Assembly: GCA_929200515.1 (NCBI GenBank)
Contig: CAKNAD010000183.1
Coordinates: 1 to 5,906 of the forward strand
Direction of reading: 5' to 3'
Source of the DNA: Candidatus Gorgonimonas leptogorgiae
Lineage (GTDB): Bacteria; Pseudomonadota; Gammaproteobacteria; Pseudomonadales; Endozoicomonadaceae
Length of the DNA: 5,906 bases
The notes below the pieces were generated by a model. That model ran no database searches, was not told the origin of the DNA, and was given only the letters and a program-made list of their open reading frames with translations. This document shows, piece by piece, positions 1-5,906 of this stretch; the first letter of the stretch is position 1, and every line of letters begins with the position of its first letter. The translations under genes were made by a program, and so were the position numbers.

Positions 1-2222
1 ACATCGAAGATACTGCAATTGACTAATTTTTTTGTTGCTGCCGAGTTGATACAATTAATAACATCTTGTGCAATAATTGATTGGTCAATCAAAAAAGCTA
101 AATCTCTTTTTACTTCAGGATATTTAGATACTGCTTTAGCTGCTACTATATTATTAGCGGTTATAGCATCGTAGTTAATTTCTGCGATAAATAGCTGTTG
201 GCTAATATCAGCTTTAGTCGCAACTGAAGGGTGTATCTTTCCTAAATGGCCAACCATAGTGCCATCAACAATAATTTTTGCGCATTGTCCAGGGTGCATG
301 GCATCGTGAGTGGCAGGTTCGTAGCTTATAGTAGCATTATTATTAGACTGTAATAAGATGGTTATATCTTGCTTTAAGGTATAAAAATCTACAGTTTTAG
401 TTGGGTTGCTCCAGTTAGTTGGAAGTTCGTTACCTGCTACTAGCATAGCAAATGAATTTCCTGCAACTTTGTTATTTTCTGTGGTGAATATTTGACCAAT
501 CTCAAAAAATCTTATGCGGTTTTGTTGTCGGTTTATATTGTATTTTGCAGTTTGTAATAATCCAGGAATTAACGAGTTACGCATTATCGACTGCTCTTTA
601 GAAATAGGATTAGCTAATTCTAATTTAGCAGTTTTAGGACTACAAATATTTGCTAGTTTAGTATCAATAAAGCTGTAAGAAATTACTTCGTAGTAACCTC
701 TAGATGCTAATAATTTATGTGGAGTTAACTCCATTTCATTAGCTGATTTTAATGCTGAAAAGTTAAATCTAGAGCTGTTGCTATCACTATGGATATTATT
801 GTAACTGTAAAGTCTGGCTATTTCTTCGATTAAATCAGCTTCTATTGTTATATCAAACCGCCAGCTCGGAGGAATAACTATAAAAGTATCGGTTGTTTCT
901 GCAACTAGAGTTACTGAACATCCTAAGCGTTGTAGTGTTGTTTGAATATAGGCGCTATCAATTGTAGTACCAAGTAATTTATTTAGTGTGTCTACTCTTA
1001 AAGTGATTTGATTACGACTAGGTAATTTTTCTGCTGTTGTTTTATCTATAATTGCTCCAGCTTGACCACCGCAGATATCAATAATTAATTGCGTAGCACG
1101 TTCAAGAGCTTTTTGTGGTAGTTCGAAATCGACCCCACGTTCAAATCGATGTGAAGATTCTGTATGTAAACCGTATGACCTAGCTTTTCCAGCAATTGCT
1201 TCTGGATTAAAAAATGCGCTTTCTAGCAGGATATTTTTAGTAGCAGTAGTAACACCTGAATCTTCTCCGCCCATAATACCAGCTACAGCCAACACTTTGT
1301 TAGCATCAGCTATTACTAGAGTATCGCTAGTTAATTCAATTGTACTGCCATCTAGTAGAGTTAGTTGTTCGCCATTTTTAGCCATTCTTACTTGAATGTT
1401 AGTATCGATTTTAGCTAAGTCGTAACCATGAAGTGGCTGCCCTTGCTCTAACATTACGTAATTGGTTATATCAACAATTGGATCTATAGTTCTAATGCCG
1501 CTTCTTCTTAAGCGTTCGCTAATCCAACTAGGGGTTATTGCATTAATATTAACATTACGAATAAGGCAACATGTATAGCGTGGACAAGCTTCTGCATCGG
1601 TAATAATAACATTAAAATCATCTGGCGTACGAGATACTGTGGCTTCTGTGTAAGGTAAGGTAGAACTTTGGTTATATATTGCACCTAATTCACAAGCTAA
1701 GCCCATAATTCCTAAACAATCGCCACGATTAGGAGTTAAGTCAATATCAATTATGTTGTCATTTAATTGTAAAAATTCAGCAACATCCATACCTACTGGA
1801 GCTTGATCTTCAAAAATATATAAACCTGTAGATTTTTCTTCGAGTCCTAGCTCATCTCCGGCACATAGCATACCAAATGAATCTACTGATTTAAGAGTTG
1901 CTTTTTCTATATTTATATTGTTTGGTAATTTAGCACCAACCTGAGCAAAAGGCACCTTGATACCTTTGCTAACATTATTAGCACCACAGACCACTTGTAC
2001 TAGCTGATTATTGCCGGCATTTACTGTTACTATTTTCAGTTTGTCTGCTTGAGGATGAGGTTCAAGATTAACTACTTCGGCAATGATTACCTTAGAAAAA
2101 TCAGCAGTTTGCTGGCTAGTACTGTCTACTTCTAAACCGGCTGTAGTTAAGGCTTCAGCTATTTCATGTGTGTTGGCATCAGGGTTAATCCAATTACGAA
2201 GCCATTTTTCACTAAATTTCAT
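1..2222 (-). CDS. pheT: Phenylalanine--tRNA ligase beta subunit, C-terminus cut by the window edge
   Basis: Beta subunit of cytosolic phenylalanyl-tRNA synthetase, which pairs with PheS in an (alpha-beta)2 enzyme that charges tRNA-Phe. The reading frame opens with ATG at 2222 (MKFSEKWLRNWI) and stays open to the left edge, giving 740 residues against about 795 in E. coli, so roughly 55 are missing only because the window ends. In order I see: the tRNA-binding OB fold (HPQADKL at 56-62, VVCGANN at 77-83); LTPNRGDCL at 162-170; PLHGYD at 263-268; the B3/B4 region, which in this family edits Tyr-tRNA-Phe, with SSHRFERGVD at 356-365; the B5 domain from about 403 with PPSWRFD at 450-456; and the start of the FDX-ACB anticodon-binding domain (YPEVKRD at 701-707). 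No frameshift or internal stop was found. It lies 34 nt downstream of pheS and is probably translated from the same message. Confidence 0.97.
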   Translation of the reverse strand, partial: MKFSEKWLRNWINPDANTHEIAEALTTAGLEVDSTSQQTADFSKVIIAEVVNLEPHPQADKLKIVTVNAGNNQLVQVVCGANNVSKGIKVPFAQVGAKLPNNINIEKATLKSVDSFGMLCAGDELGLEEKSTGLYIFEDQAPVGMDVAEFLQLNDNIIDIDLTPNRGDCLGIMGLACELGAIYNQSSTLPYTEATVSRTPDDFNVIITDAEACPRYTCCLIRNVNINAITPSWISERLRRSGIRTIDPIVDITNYVMLEQGQPLHGYDLAKIDTNIQVRMAKNGEQLTLLDGSTIELTSDTLVIADANKVLAVAGIMGGEDSGVTTATKNILLESAFFNPEAIAGKARSYGLHTESSHRFERGVDFELPQKALERATQLIIDICGGQAGAIIDKTTAEKLPSRNQITLRVDTLNKLLGTTIDSAYIQTTLQRLGCSVTLVAETTDTFIVIPPSWRFDITIEADLIEEIARLYSYNNIHSDSNSSRFNFSALKSANEMELTPHKLLASRGYYEVISYSFIDTKLANICSPKTAKLELANPISKEQSIMRNSLIPGLLQTAKYNINRQQNRIRFFEIGQIFTTENNKVAGNSFAMLVAGNELPTNWSNPTKTVDFYTLKQDITILLQSNNNATISYEPATHDAMHPGQCAKIIVDGTMVGHLGKIHPSVATKADISQQLFIAEINYDAITANNIVAAKAVSKYPEVKRDLAFLIDQSIIAQDVINCINSAATKKLVNCSIFD

Positions 2223-2227
2223 ATTAT

Positions 2228-2233
2228 TCCACT
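2228..2233 (-). promoter_or_regulatory. Ribosome binding site of pheT
   Basis: On the minus strand AGTGGA lies five bases before the pheT ATG at 2222, inside the 34-nt gap after the pheS stop. It is an imperfect match to the AGGAGG consensus, but the spacing is good and it supports the chosen start. The presence of its own site argues that pheT is initiated independently on a shared pheST message. Confidence 0.6.
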
Positions 2234-2256
2234 TTTAATTAGAAAATTTGTTAAGT

Positions 2257-3270
2257 CTATTTAAACTGAGCTAGAAAGCGTATGTCGTTATCGTAAAACT
2301 GTCTTAAATCATTTATTCCATGTTGCAGCATACAAAAACGCTCTACTCCCAAACCAAAGGCAAATCCTGAATATATTTCGGTATCAATACCAACATTAGC
2401 TAAAACTTGTGGATGCACCATGCCACAACCTAAAACTTCAAGCCATTTAGTAGAGCCATCTGGGTTATTGCCCCATTCGATATCTACTTCAGCTGATGGT
2501 TCGGTAAAAGGAAAATAAGAAGGTCGGAATCTTATTTTTAACTCGTTACTAACAAAAAAATTACGGATAAACTCAGTAAGTAAACTTTTTAATTCAGCAA
2601 AGCTAGTCTGTTTGGCTACAAACAAGCCTTCTATTTGATGAAACATAGGACTATGAGTTTGATCGTGATCGCAGCGATAAACCTTACCAGGACAAATAAT
2701 AGCTAAAAACTCTTCACCGCTAGTTGCCCATTGTTTTAATGTTCTAATTTGTACTGGGGAAGTGTGTGTACGTAATAAATAGTTGGCATCGAGGTAAAAA
2801 GTATCGTGCATTGCACGTGCAGGATGATGCTTAGGGATATTAAGAGCTTCAAAGTTGTGGTAGTTATCTTCTATTTCTGGACCTGACTCAACTTTAAATC
2901 CTAAACTCTGAAACATACCGCATATTTTAGCAGTTGTTTGTGTTATTGGATGCAGTGCACCTAAATCTTGGCCATTACCTTCTAAGGTGACATCTATAGT
3001 TTCGCTAGTTAATTTTTGCTGCAATACGATTTGCTCAAGTTGCTGTTGCTTATTATTTATTGCTATTGTTAGTTTTTGCTTGCTTTCATTAATTAACTGA
3101 CCAGCTTTAGGCCTTTCTTCCTTGCTTAAAGCTCCTAAATTACGTAATAATAAAGTTAATTTACCTTTTTTTCCTAAGTATTCTACTTTAATATCATTTA
3201 GTAAAGCAAAAGAAGATGCTTTGTTAACTTCTGTTAATGCTTCTTCTAGTATATTATTTAAATTTTCCAT
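2257..3270 (-). CDS. pheS: Phenylalanine--tRNA ligase alpha subunit
   Basis: Catalytic alpha subunit of phenylalanyl-tRNA synthetase: it activates phenylalanine with ATP and transfers it to tRNA-Phe, in complex with PheT. From ATG 3270 the protein is 337 residues (E. coli PheS has 327). Residues 1 to about 90 are the charged helical N-terminal region that contacts tRNA (EYLGKKGKLTL at 30-40). The class II synthetase core follows: PEIEDNYHNFEALNIP at 131-146 with HPAR at 149-152, motif 2 (GKVYRCDHDQTHSPMFHQ at 195-212, Arg199), FPFTEPSAEVDIEW at 253-266, and motif 3 (GFAFGLGVER at 302-311). Ala304 in FAFG matches the E. coli pocket residue Ala294, so normal Phe specificity is expected. Compared with E. 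coli there are short insertions before motif 2 and after VDIEW. An in-frame TTG at 3291 would add seven residues, but the ATG at 3270 fits the family better. The stop is TAG. Confidence 0.98.
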   Translation of the reverse strand: MENLNNILEEALTEVNKASSFALLNDIKVEYLGKKGKLTLLLRNLGALSKEERPKAGQLINESKQKLTIAINNKQQQLEQIVLQQKLTSETIDVTLEGNGQDLGALHPITQTTAKICGMFQSLGFKVESGPEIEDNYHNFEALNIPKHHPARAMHDTFYLDANYLLRTHTSPVQIRTLKQWATSGEEFLAIICPGKVYRCDHDQTHSPMFHQIEGLFVAKQTSFAELKSLLTEFIRNFFVSNELKIRFRPSYFPFTEPSAEVDIEWGNNPDGSTKWLEVLGCGMVHPQVLANVGIDTEIYSGFAFGLGVERFCMLQHGINDLRQFYDNDIRFLAQFK

Positions 3271-3276
3271 AAAATT

Positions 3277-3280
3277 TCCA
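3277..3280 (-). promoter_or_regulatory. Ribosome binding site deciding the pheS start
   Basis: On the minus strand TGGA lies six bases before the ATG at 3270, in the context TTGGAAATTTTATG. No comparable purine motif lies at the right distance before the alternative TTG at 3291, whose upstream bases are T-rich. The motif is weak, but it resembles the TGGA core used by pheT and supports initiation at 3270. Confidence 0.5.
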
Positions 3281-3314
3281 AGTGGCAACAAGCAAAATAA
3301 TTTAATTACTAAAT

Positions 3315-3343
3315 GAATGCCCGATCGATTTACTGTGTGTCAA
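3315..3343 (-). promoter_or_regulatory. Possible pheST promoter with a consensus -35 box
   Basis: On the minus strand a perfect TTGACA occupies 3343-3338, 67 bases before the pheS start. The hexamer 17 bases downstream (GCATTC, 3320-3315) and its neighbours match TATAAT poorly, so the -10 element is uncertain. The promoter may need an activator or may lie elsewhere in the 125-bp gap. I see no room for a pheM-like leader peptide and attenuator, nor for a T-box, between this point and pheS. Confidence 0.35.
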
Positions 3344-3358
3344 TAATTACTTCATAAA
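3329..3358 (+). promoter_or_regulatory. Possible promoter of the hydrolase gene
   Basis: TTTACT (3329-3334) and CATAAA (3353-3358) each match four of six consensus sigma-70 positions with an 18-base spacer, which would place transcription start near 3365 and leave a leader of about 30 nt. It overlaps the candidate pheST -35 box on the other strand, so the two promoters could interfere. The match is weak in AT-rich DNA and could be chance. Confidence 0.25.
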
Positions 3359-3395
3359 AGTAGTTGGTTACTTTAATAAGCGAGATTAAATATAA

Positions 3396-4211
3396 ATGAA
3401 ATTATATAACAAATTACATTCTGTGTTAATTATTTTTAGCTGTTTAATTCTTAGTGGCTGTTTTGCTCCGCGTTATAAGGCTATCAACCCGAATGCATTA
3501 TATAACCCAATGAATATTGTCAATTTTACCAATATCCCTTGGCCACTGCAAGCTTGGATACCTAAAGTTAAAAAAAGTTCTAAATTACGCATCTATATAG
3601 AAGGTGATGGCAGAGCATGGATACATAGAAGTATTCCATCAATAGACCCAACTCCTAAGAGCAACTTGGTGCATAATTTATTAGCTCAAGATAAAACACA
3701 TGACGTAGCCTATTTAAGTCAGCCCTGTCAATTTATTATGAATGCTAGCTGCAACCCCGATGTTTGGACTTTTGGACGCTATTCGGCAACAGCCTTGCAA
3801 TCAATGAATACGGTTATTGATAAAATAAAAAAAATTAATGATTATAGCGAAATTGAATTAGTAGGTTATTCTGGAGGAGCGGCAATGGCTTTGTTATTAG
3901 CCGCACATCGTAACGATGTAACTTTAATACGCACAGTAGCAGGTAATTTAGTACCTAGTTTTACCAATGAATTTCATAAGGTTTCACCAATGCCTGAAGC
4001 CATTAACCCATTAGATTTTGCTAATAAACTAAGTACCATTGATCAAATACATTTTGTTGGTAACAATGACAATATAATTCCAATTAATATAGCGAATTAT
4101 TACCGAGCTAATATGCCTAAGCATAATAAAATCAACATAGTGCCCGTAGCCGCTAGCCATGCTAGAGGTTGGGTAGAACACTGGCAAGAGTTGTTGGTGT
4201 ATCAGCCTTAG
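3396..4211 (+). CDS. Predicted lipid-anchored alpha/beta hydrolase
   Basis: Predicted serine hydrolase of the alpha/beta fold, 271 residues, exported and lipid-anchored; its substrate is unknown. The N-terminus is a lipoprotein signal: basic start, hydrophobic stretch 9-19, and lipobox Leu19-Ser20-Gly21 before Cys22. Phe23 after the cysteine rather than Asp suggests outer-membrane sorting if the Lol rule applies. The fold is marked by YIEGDGRAW (67-75, likely oxyanion-hole strand), the nucleophile elbow GYSGG (157-161, Ser159), AGNLVPS (182-188), SPMPEAINP (197-205), VGNNDNIIP (221-229, likely acid Asp225) and ASHARGW (253-259, likely His255). The visible triad Ser159-Asp225-His255 looks complete. 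Cys111 and Cys119 are spaced as a possible periplasmic disulfide, consistent with export. These motifs match, from memory, a widespread proteobacterial family annotated only as alpha/beta hydrolase. It is divergent from pheST, and the start has no good Shine-Dalgarno sequence. Esterase, lipase or peptidase activity is possible. Confidence 0.85.
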   Translation: MKLYNKLHSVLIIFSCLILSGCFAPRYKAINPNALYNPMNIVNFTNIPWPLQAWIPKVKKSSKLRIYIEGDGRAWIHRSIPSIDPTPKSNLVHNLLAQDKTHDVAYLSQPCQFIMNASCNPDVWTFGRYSATALQSMNTVIDKIKKINDYSEIELVGYSGGAAMALLLAAHRNDVTLIRTVAGNLVPSFTNEFHKVSPMPEAINPLDFANKLSTIDQIHFVGNNDNIIPINIANYYRANMPKHNKINIVPVAASHARGWVEHWQELLVYQP

Positions 4212-4264
4212 CATTAAAACATGCTGAAACTAAATCATTATAAGTTTTTAGTTATCAATTATAA

Positions 4265-4299
4265 ATCTAATTAAATTGTATCATATTGGTAAATTAGAT
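4265..4299. repeat. Inverted repeat in the gap before the helicase gene
   Basis: ATCTAATT at 4265-4272 is repeated exactly in inverted form as AATTAGAT at 4292-4299, with 19 bases between the arms and 27 bases centre to centre. It lies about 40 bases upstream of the candidate helicase promoter, a position suited to a dimeric regulator, but the flanking bases do not extend the symmetry. In DNA of about 17% G+C an 8-base inverted match can easily arise by chance. The rest of the 181-bp gap (4212-4392) holds no gene, RNA or strong terminator that I can see. Confidence 0.3.
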
Positions 4300-4338
4300 G
4301 AATCAATATTTTAAATAATATATATTCAGATGGATATT

Positions 4339-4347
4339 TGGTATACT
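4339..4347 (+). promoter_or_regulatory. Candidate extended -10 promoter of the helicase gene
   Basis: TGGTATACT contains TATACT (5 of 6 matches to TATAAT) preceded by TG one base upstream, the extended -10 arrangement that can work without a good -35 box. Transcription would start near 4354, leaving a leader of about 39 nt. The first transcribed bases contain an all-AT inverted repeat, ATTTAA/TTAAAT (4354-4359 and 4365-4370), too weak to be a terminator. An overlapping alternative is TTCAGA (4325-4330) with TATTAT (4348-4353) at 17-base spacing. The ribosome site before ATG 4393 is poor. Confidence 0.45.
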
Positions 4348-4392
4348 TATTATATTTAATTTTTTTAAATCAACTAATACTAGCTAAAGATT

Positions 4393-5906
4393 ATGACCAA
4401 ATTCCATACTAAATATTTTGCTCATGAACTCACTCGTGCCGGTGGCACTGGCGTTGATCGCTTAGGCAGAGCATTATTTGATGCACAAGTAGACTTAAAT
4501 CCGCATCAAATAGAAGCAGCACTGTTTGCCTTGCGTTCGCCTTTATCTAAAGGCGTGTTATTAGCTGATGAAGTTGGTTTAGGTAAAACTATCGAAGCTG
4601 GTTTAATTTTATGCCAAAAATGGGCAGAAAACCAACGTAAATTATTAATTTTAGTGCCAGCATCTTTACGTAAACAATGGGCTATTGAGCTAGAAGAAAA
4701 GTTTAATTTACCAACGCAAATTTTAGATAGCAAAACTTATAATGACGCTATTAAAGCAGGCAACCCATCGCCTTTTATTGGCAAAAAAATTATTATTTGT
4801 TCGTTACATTTTGCTGCTAGTAAAGAGTTAGATATTAGCAGTATAGCTTGGCATTTAGTAGTCATTGACGAAGCTCATAAACTAAGAAATGCTTATAAAG
4901 ATAATAATCGTATTGGTCAAAGTATTAAACAAGCCACTGCTGATTGTAAAAAAATATTATTAACCGCTACTCCGTTGCAGAACTCATTAGTTGAACTTTA
5001 TGGTTTGTCTACATTAATAGACGATAATATTTTTGGTGATGTAACTGCTTTTCGTGAGCAATATATGCGCAAGCATGCTGATACTAACGAGTTGCGCCGT
5101 AGGCTGCAAAATTTTTGCCATCGTACTTTAAGAAAGCAAGTTACCGAATATGTATCATATACTAAGCGTAAATTAATTACTATTCCTTTCGAACCGACAA
5201 GCCAAGAATTAAACTTATACAATGATGTTTCTAATTATATACTACGTAAAGATGCTTATGCTTTCCCCGAAGCACAACGGCATTTAATTACTACTGTAGT
5301 ACGTAAAGTGTTATCTTCTTCGCCGGTAGCACTAGCAGCTACATTAACAAAAATAAAAACTAGATTACAGCAATTACTAGAGCAACAGCAACAAAAAATG
5401 CATACAACAGATATAAGCATAGAACAATATAATTTTGATGAAGATCTTTTAGCAGAAACTATAGAAGACGAAGAAGATGCTGTAGAAGATTCAGCAACAG
5501 CACTAGATGCAGCAAAAACTACAGCTAAAATAGATGTAAAACTCTTACAAGATGAAATTAACGAAATCGATACCTATATACAAGCGGCTAATAATATAAG
5601 TGTTGATACTAAAACAAAATCATTACTTGAAGCTTTAAAAACTGGATTTACCGAATTAAATAAAATGGGGGCTAGTCCTAAAGCGGTTGTTTTTACTGAA
5701 TCAAGAAAAACTCAACAATGGTTAGTGGATTATTTATCAAAAAATGGTTATCAAGATCAGCTAGTAACTTTTAATGGCACTAACAAAGATGATTTTACCG
5801 GAAATATTTATCAAAACTGGCTAGATGCAAATACAAATACTGGTCGAATTACTAATTCTCGGCAAGTTGATATGCGAGCTGCTATTTTAGATCATTTTAA
5901 AAATAA
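4393..5906 (+). CDS. SNF2/HepA-like superfamily 2 ATPase, C-terminus cut by the window edge
   Basis: N-terminal 504 residues of a SNF2-type DNA translocase or helicase (RapA/HepA-like branch); the frame is open at the right edge. Lobe 1 is complete: Q-like motif LNPHQIEAALFALRSP (about 36-51), Walker A ADEVGLGKT (58-66, Lys65), motif Ia LILVPASLRKQW (about 85-96), Walker B DEAH (159-162), and motif III LTATPLQNS (190-198). An inter-lobe region follows, with a Gln-rich helix (326-334) and an acidic stretch (349-366). Lobe 2 begins at AVVFTESRKTQQW (431-443, motif IV). Motifs V and VI with the arginine fingers should lie beyond the window. The start MTKFHTKYFAHELTR matches, from memory, the conserved N-terminus of a family annotated as SNF2-related protein, usually around 950 residues or more. 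I recall that family beside DNA methyltransferases, DUF4391 proteins and type III restriction subunits, which hints at a defence role; no such partner is visible here. The inter-lobe part uses isoleucine codons differently from the rest. Confidence 0.92.
   Translation, partial: MTKFHTKYFAHELTRAGGTGVDRLGRALFDAQVDLNPHQIEAALFALRSPLSKGVLLADEVGLGKTIEAGLILCQKWAENQRKLLILVPASLRKQWAIELEEKFNLPTQILDSKTYNDAIKAGNPSPFIGKKIIICSLHFAASKELDISSIAWHLVVIDEAHKLRNAYKDNNRIGQSIKQATADCKKILLTATPLQNSLVELYGLSTLIDDNIFGDVTAFREQYMRKHADTNELRRRLQNFCHRTLRKQVTEYVSYTKRKLITIPFEPTSQELNLYNDVSNYILRKDAYAFPEAQRHLITTVVRKVLSSSPVALAATLTKIKTRLQQLLEQQQQKMHTTDISIEQYNFDEDLLAETIEDEEDAVEDSATALDAAKTTAKIDVKLLQDEINEIDTYIQAANNISVDTKTKSLLEALKTGFTELNKMGASPKAVVFTESRKTQQWLVDYLSKNGYQDQLVTFNGTNKDDFTGNIYQNWLDANTNTGRITNSRQVDMRAAILDHFKN

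Noticed and set aside
3122..3316. Plus-strand open frame of 64 codons
   Set aside because: It lies almost wholly antisense to the pheS N-terminus, has no recognisable protein features, and is best explained as a shadow of pheS.
3321..3329. Overlapping palindromes CGATCG and ATCGAT in the divergent gap, as an operator or attachment site
   Set aside because: They are only 6-base palindromes, have no second copy in the window, and no integrase or regulator gene lies nearby.
3271..3395. T-box, riboswitch or pheM-like attenuator upstream of pheS
   Set aside because: The 125-bp gap shared with a divergent gene shows no strong G+C stem, T-run terminator or leader peptide with Phe codons.
4029..4214. 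Minus-strand open frame of 61 codons
   Set aside because: It is antisense to the conserved catalytic Asp and His region of the hydrolase and shows no protein-like motif.
4228..4253. Inverted repeat AACTAAA/TTTAGTT just after the hydrolase stop, as a terminator
   Set aside because: The stem is 7 bp with only one G-C pair, the loop is 12 nt, and no T-run follows on the plus strand, so an intrinsic terminator is not supported.
4506..5222. Two minus-strand open frames (4506-4733 and 4998-5222)
   Set aside because: Both are antisense to the helicase; the first runs opposite its Walker A region. They have no supporting ribosome site or motif.
4393..5906. Assignment of the ATPase as DISARM DrmD or as RapA
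   Set aside because: It shares the SNF2 core with both, but the extreme N-terminus (FHTKYFAHELTR, with the ATPase core starting by residue 36) lacks the longer N-terminal domains of RapA and, as I recall, of DrmD, and no DISARM partner gene is visible.

Overview
The window reads as chromosomal DNA from a low-GC, probably gammaproteobacterial organism. PheS and PheT are of the long bacterial (alpha-beta)2 type. PheS follows the Escherichia coli sequence closely through its catalytic domain. Codon use is strongly A/T-ending, and the gap before the last gene is only about 17% G+C by hand count. Genus cannot be fixed from the sequence alone; a host-associated or otherwise AT-rich lineage would fit.

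Layout. The left 3.3 kb is on the minus strand. It carries pheS (2257-3270) followed by pheT (from 2222, running off the left edge), the two subunits of phenylalanyl-tRNA synthetase, separated by 34 nt and almost certainly co-transcribed. A 125-bp divergent intergenic region follows. On the plus strand at 3396-4211 is a gene for a predicted lipid-anchored alpha/beta hydrolase. An AT-rich, non-coding 181-bp gap (4212-4392) then leads to a plus-strand gene that runs off the right edge. It encodes a SNF2/HepA-type ATPase, and 504 residues are visible.

How the parts relate. PheS and PheT form one enzyme. The hydrolase is divergent from pheST and shows no functional link to it. The helicase has its own candidate extended -10 promoter. 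It belongs to a HepA-like SNF2 subfamily that I recall from restriction-modification or defence-type clusters, so the right edge may be the first gene of an accessory locus. No partner gene is visible here, so this is inference. No RNA genes, CRISPR arrays, insertion sequences or convincing intrinsic terminators were found.
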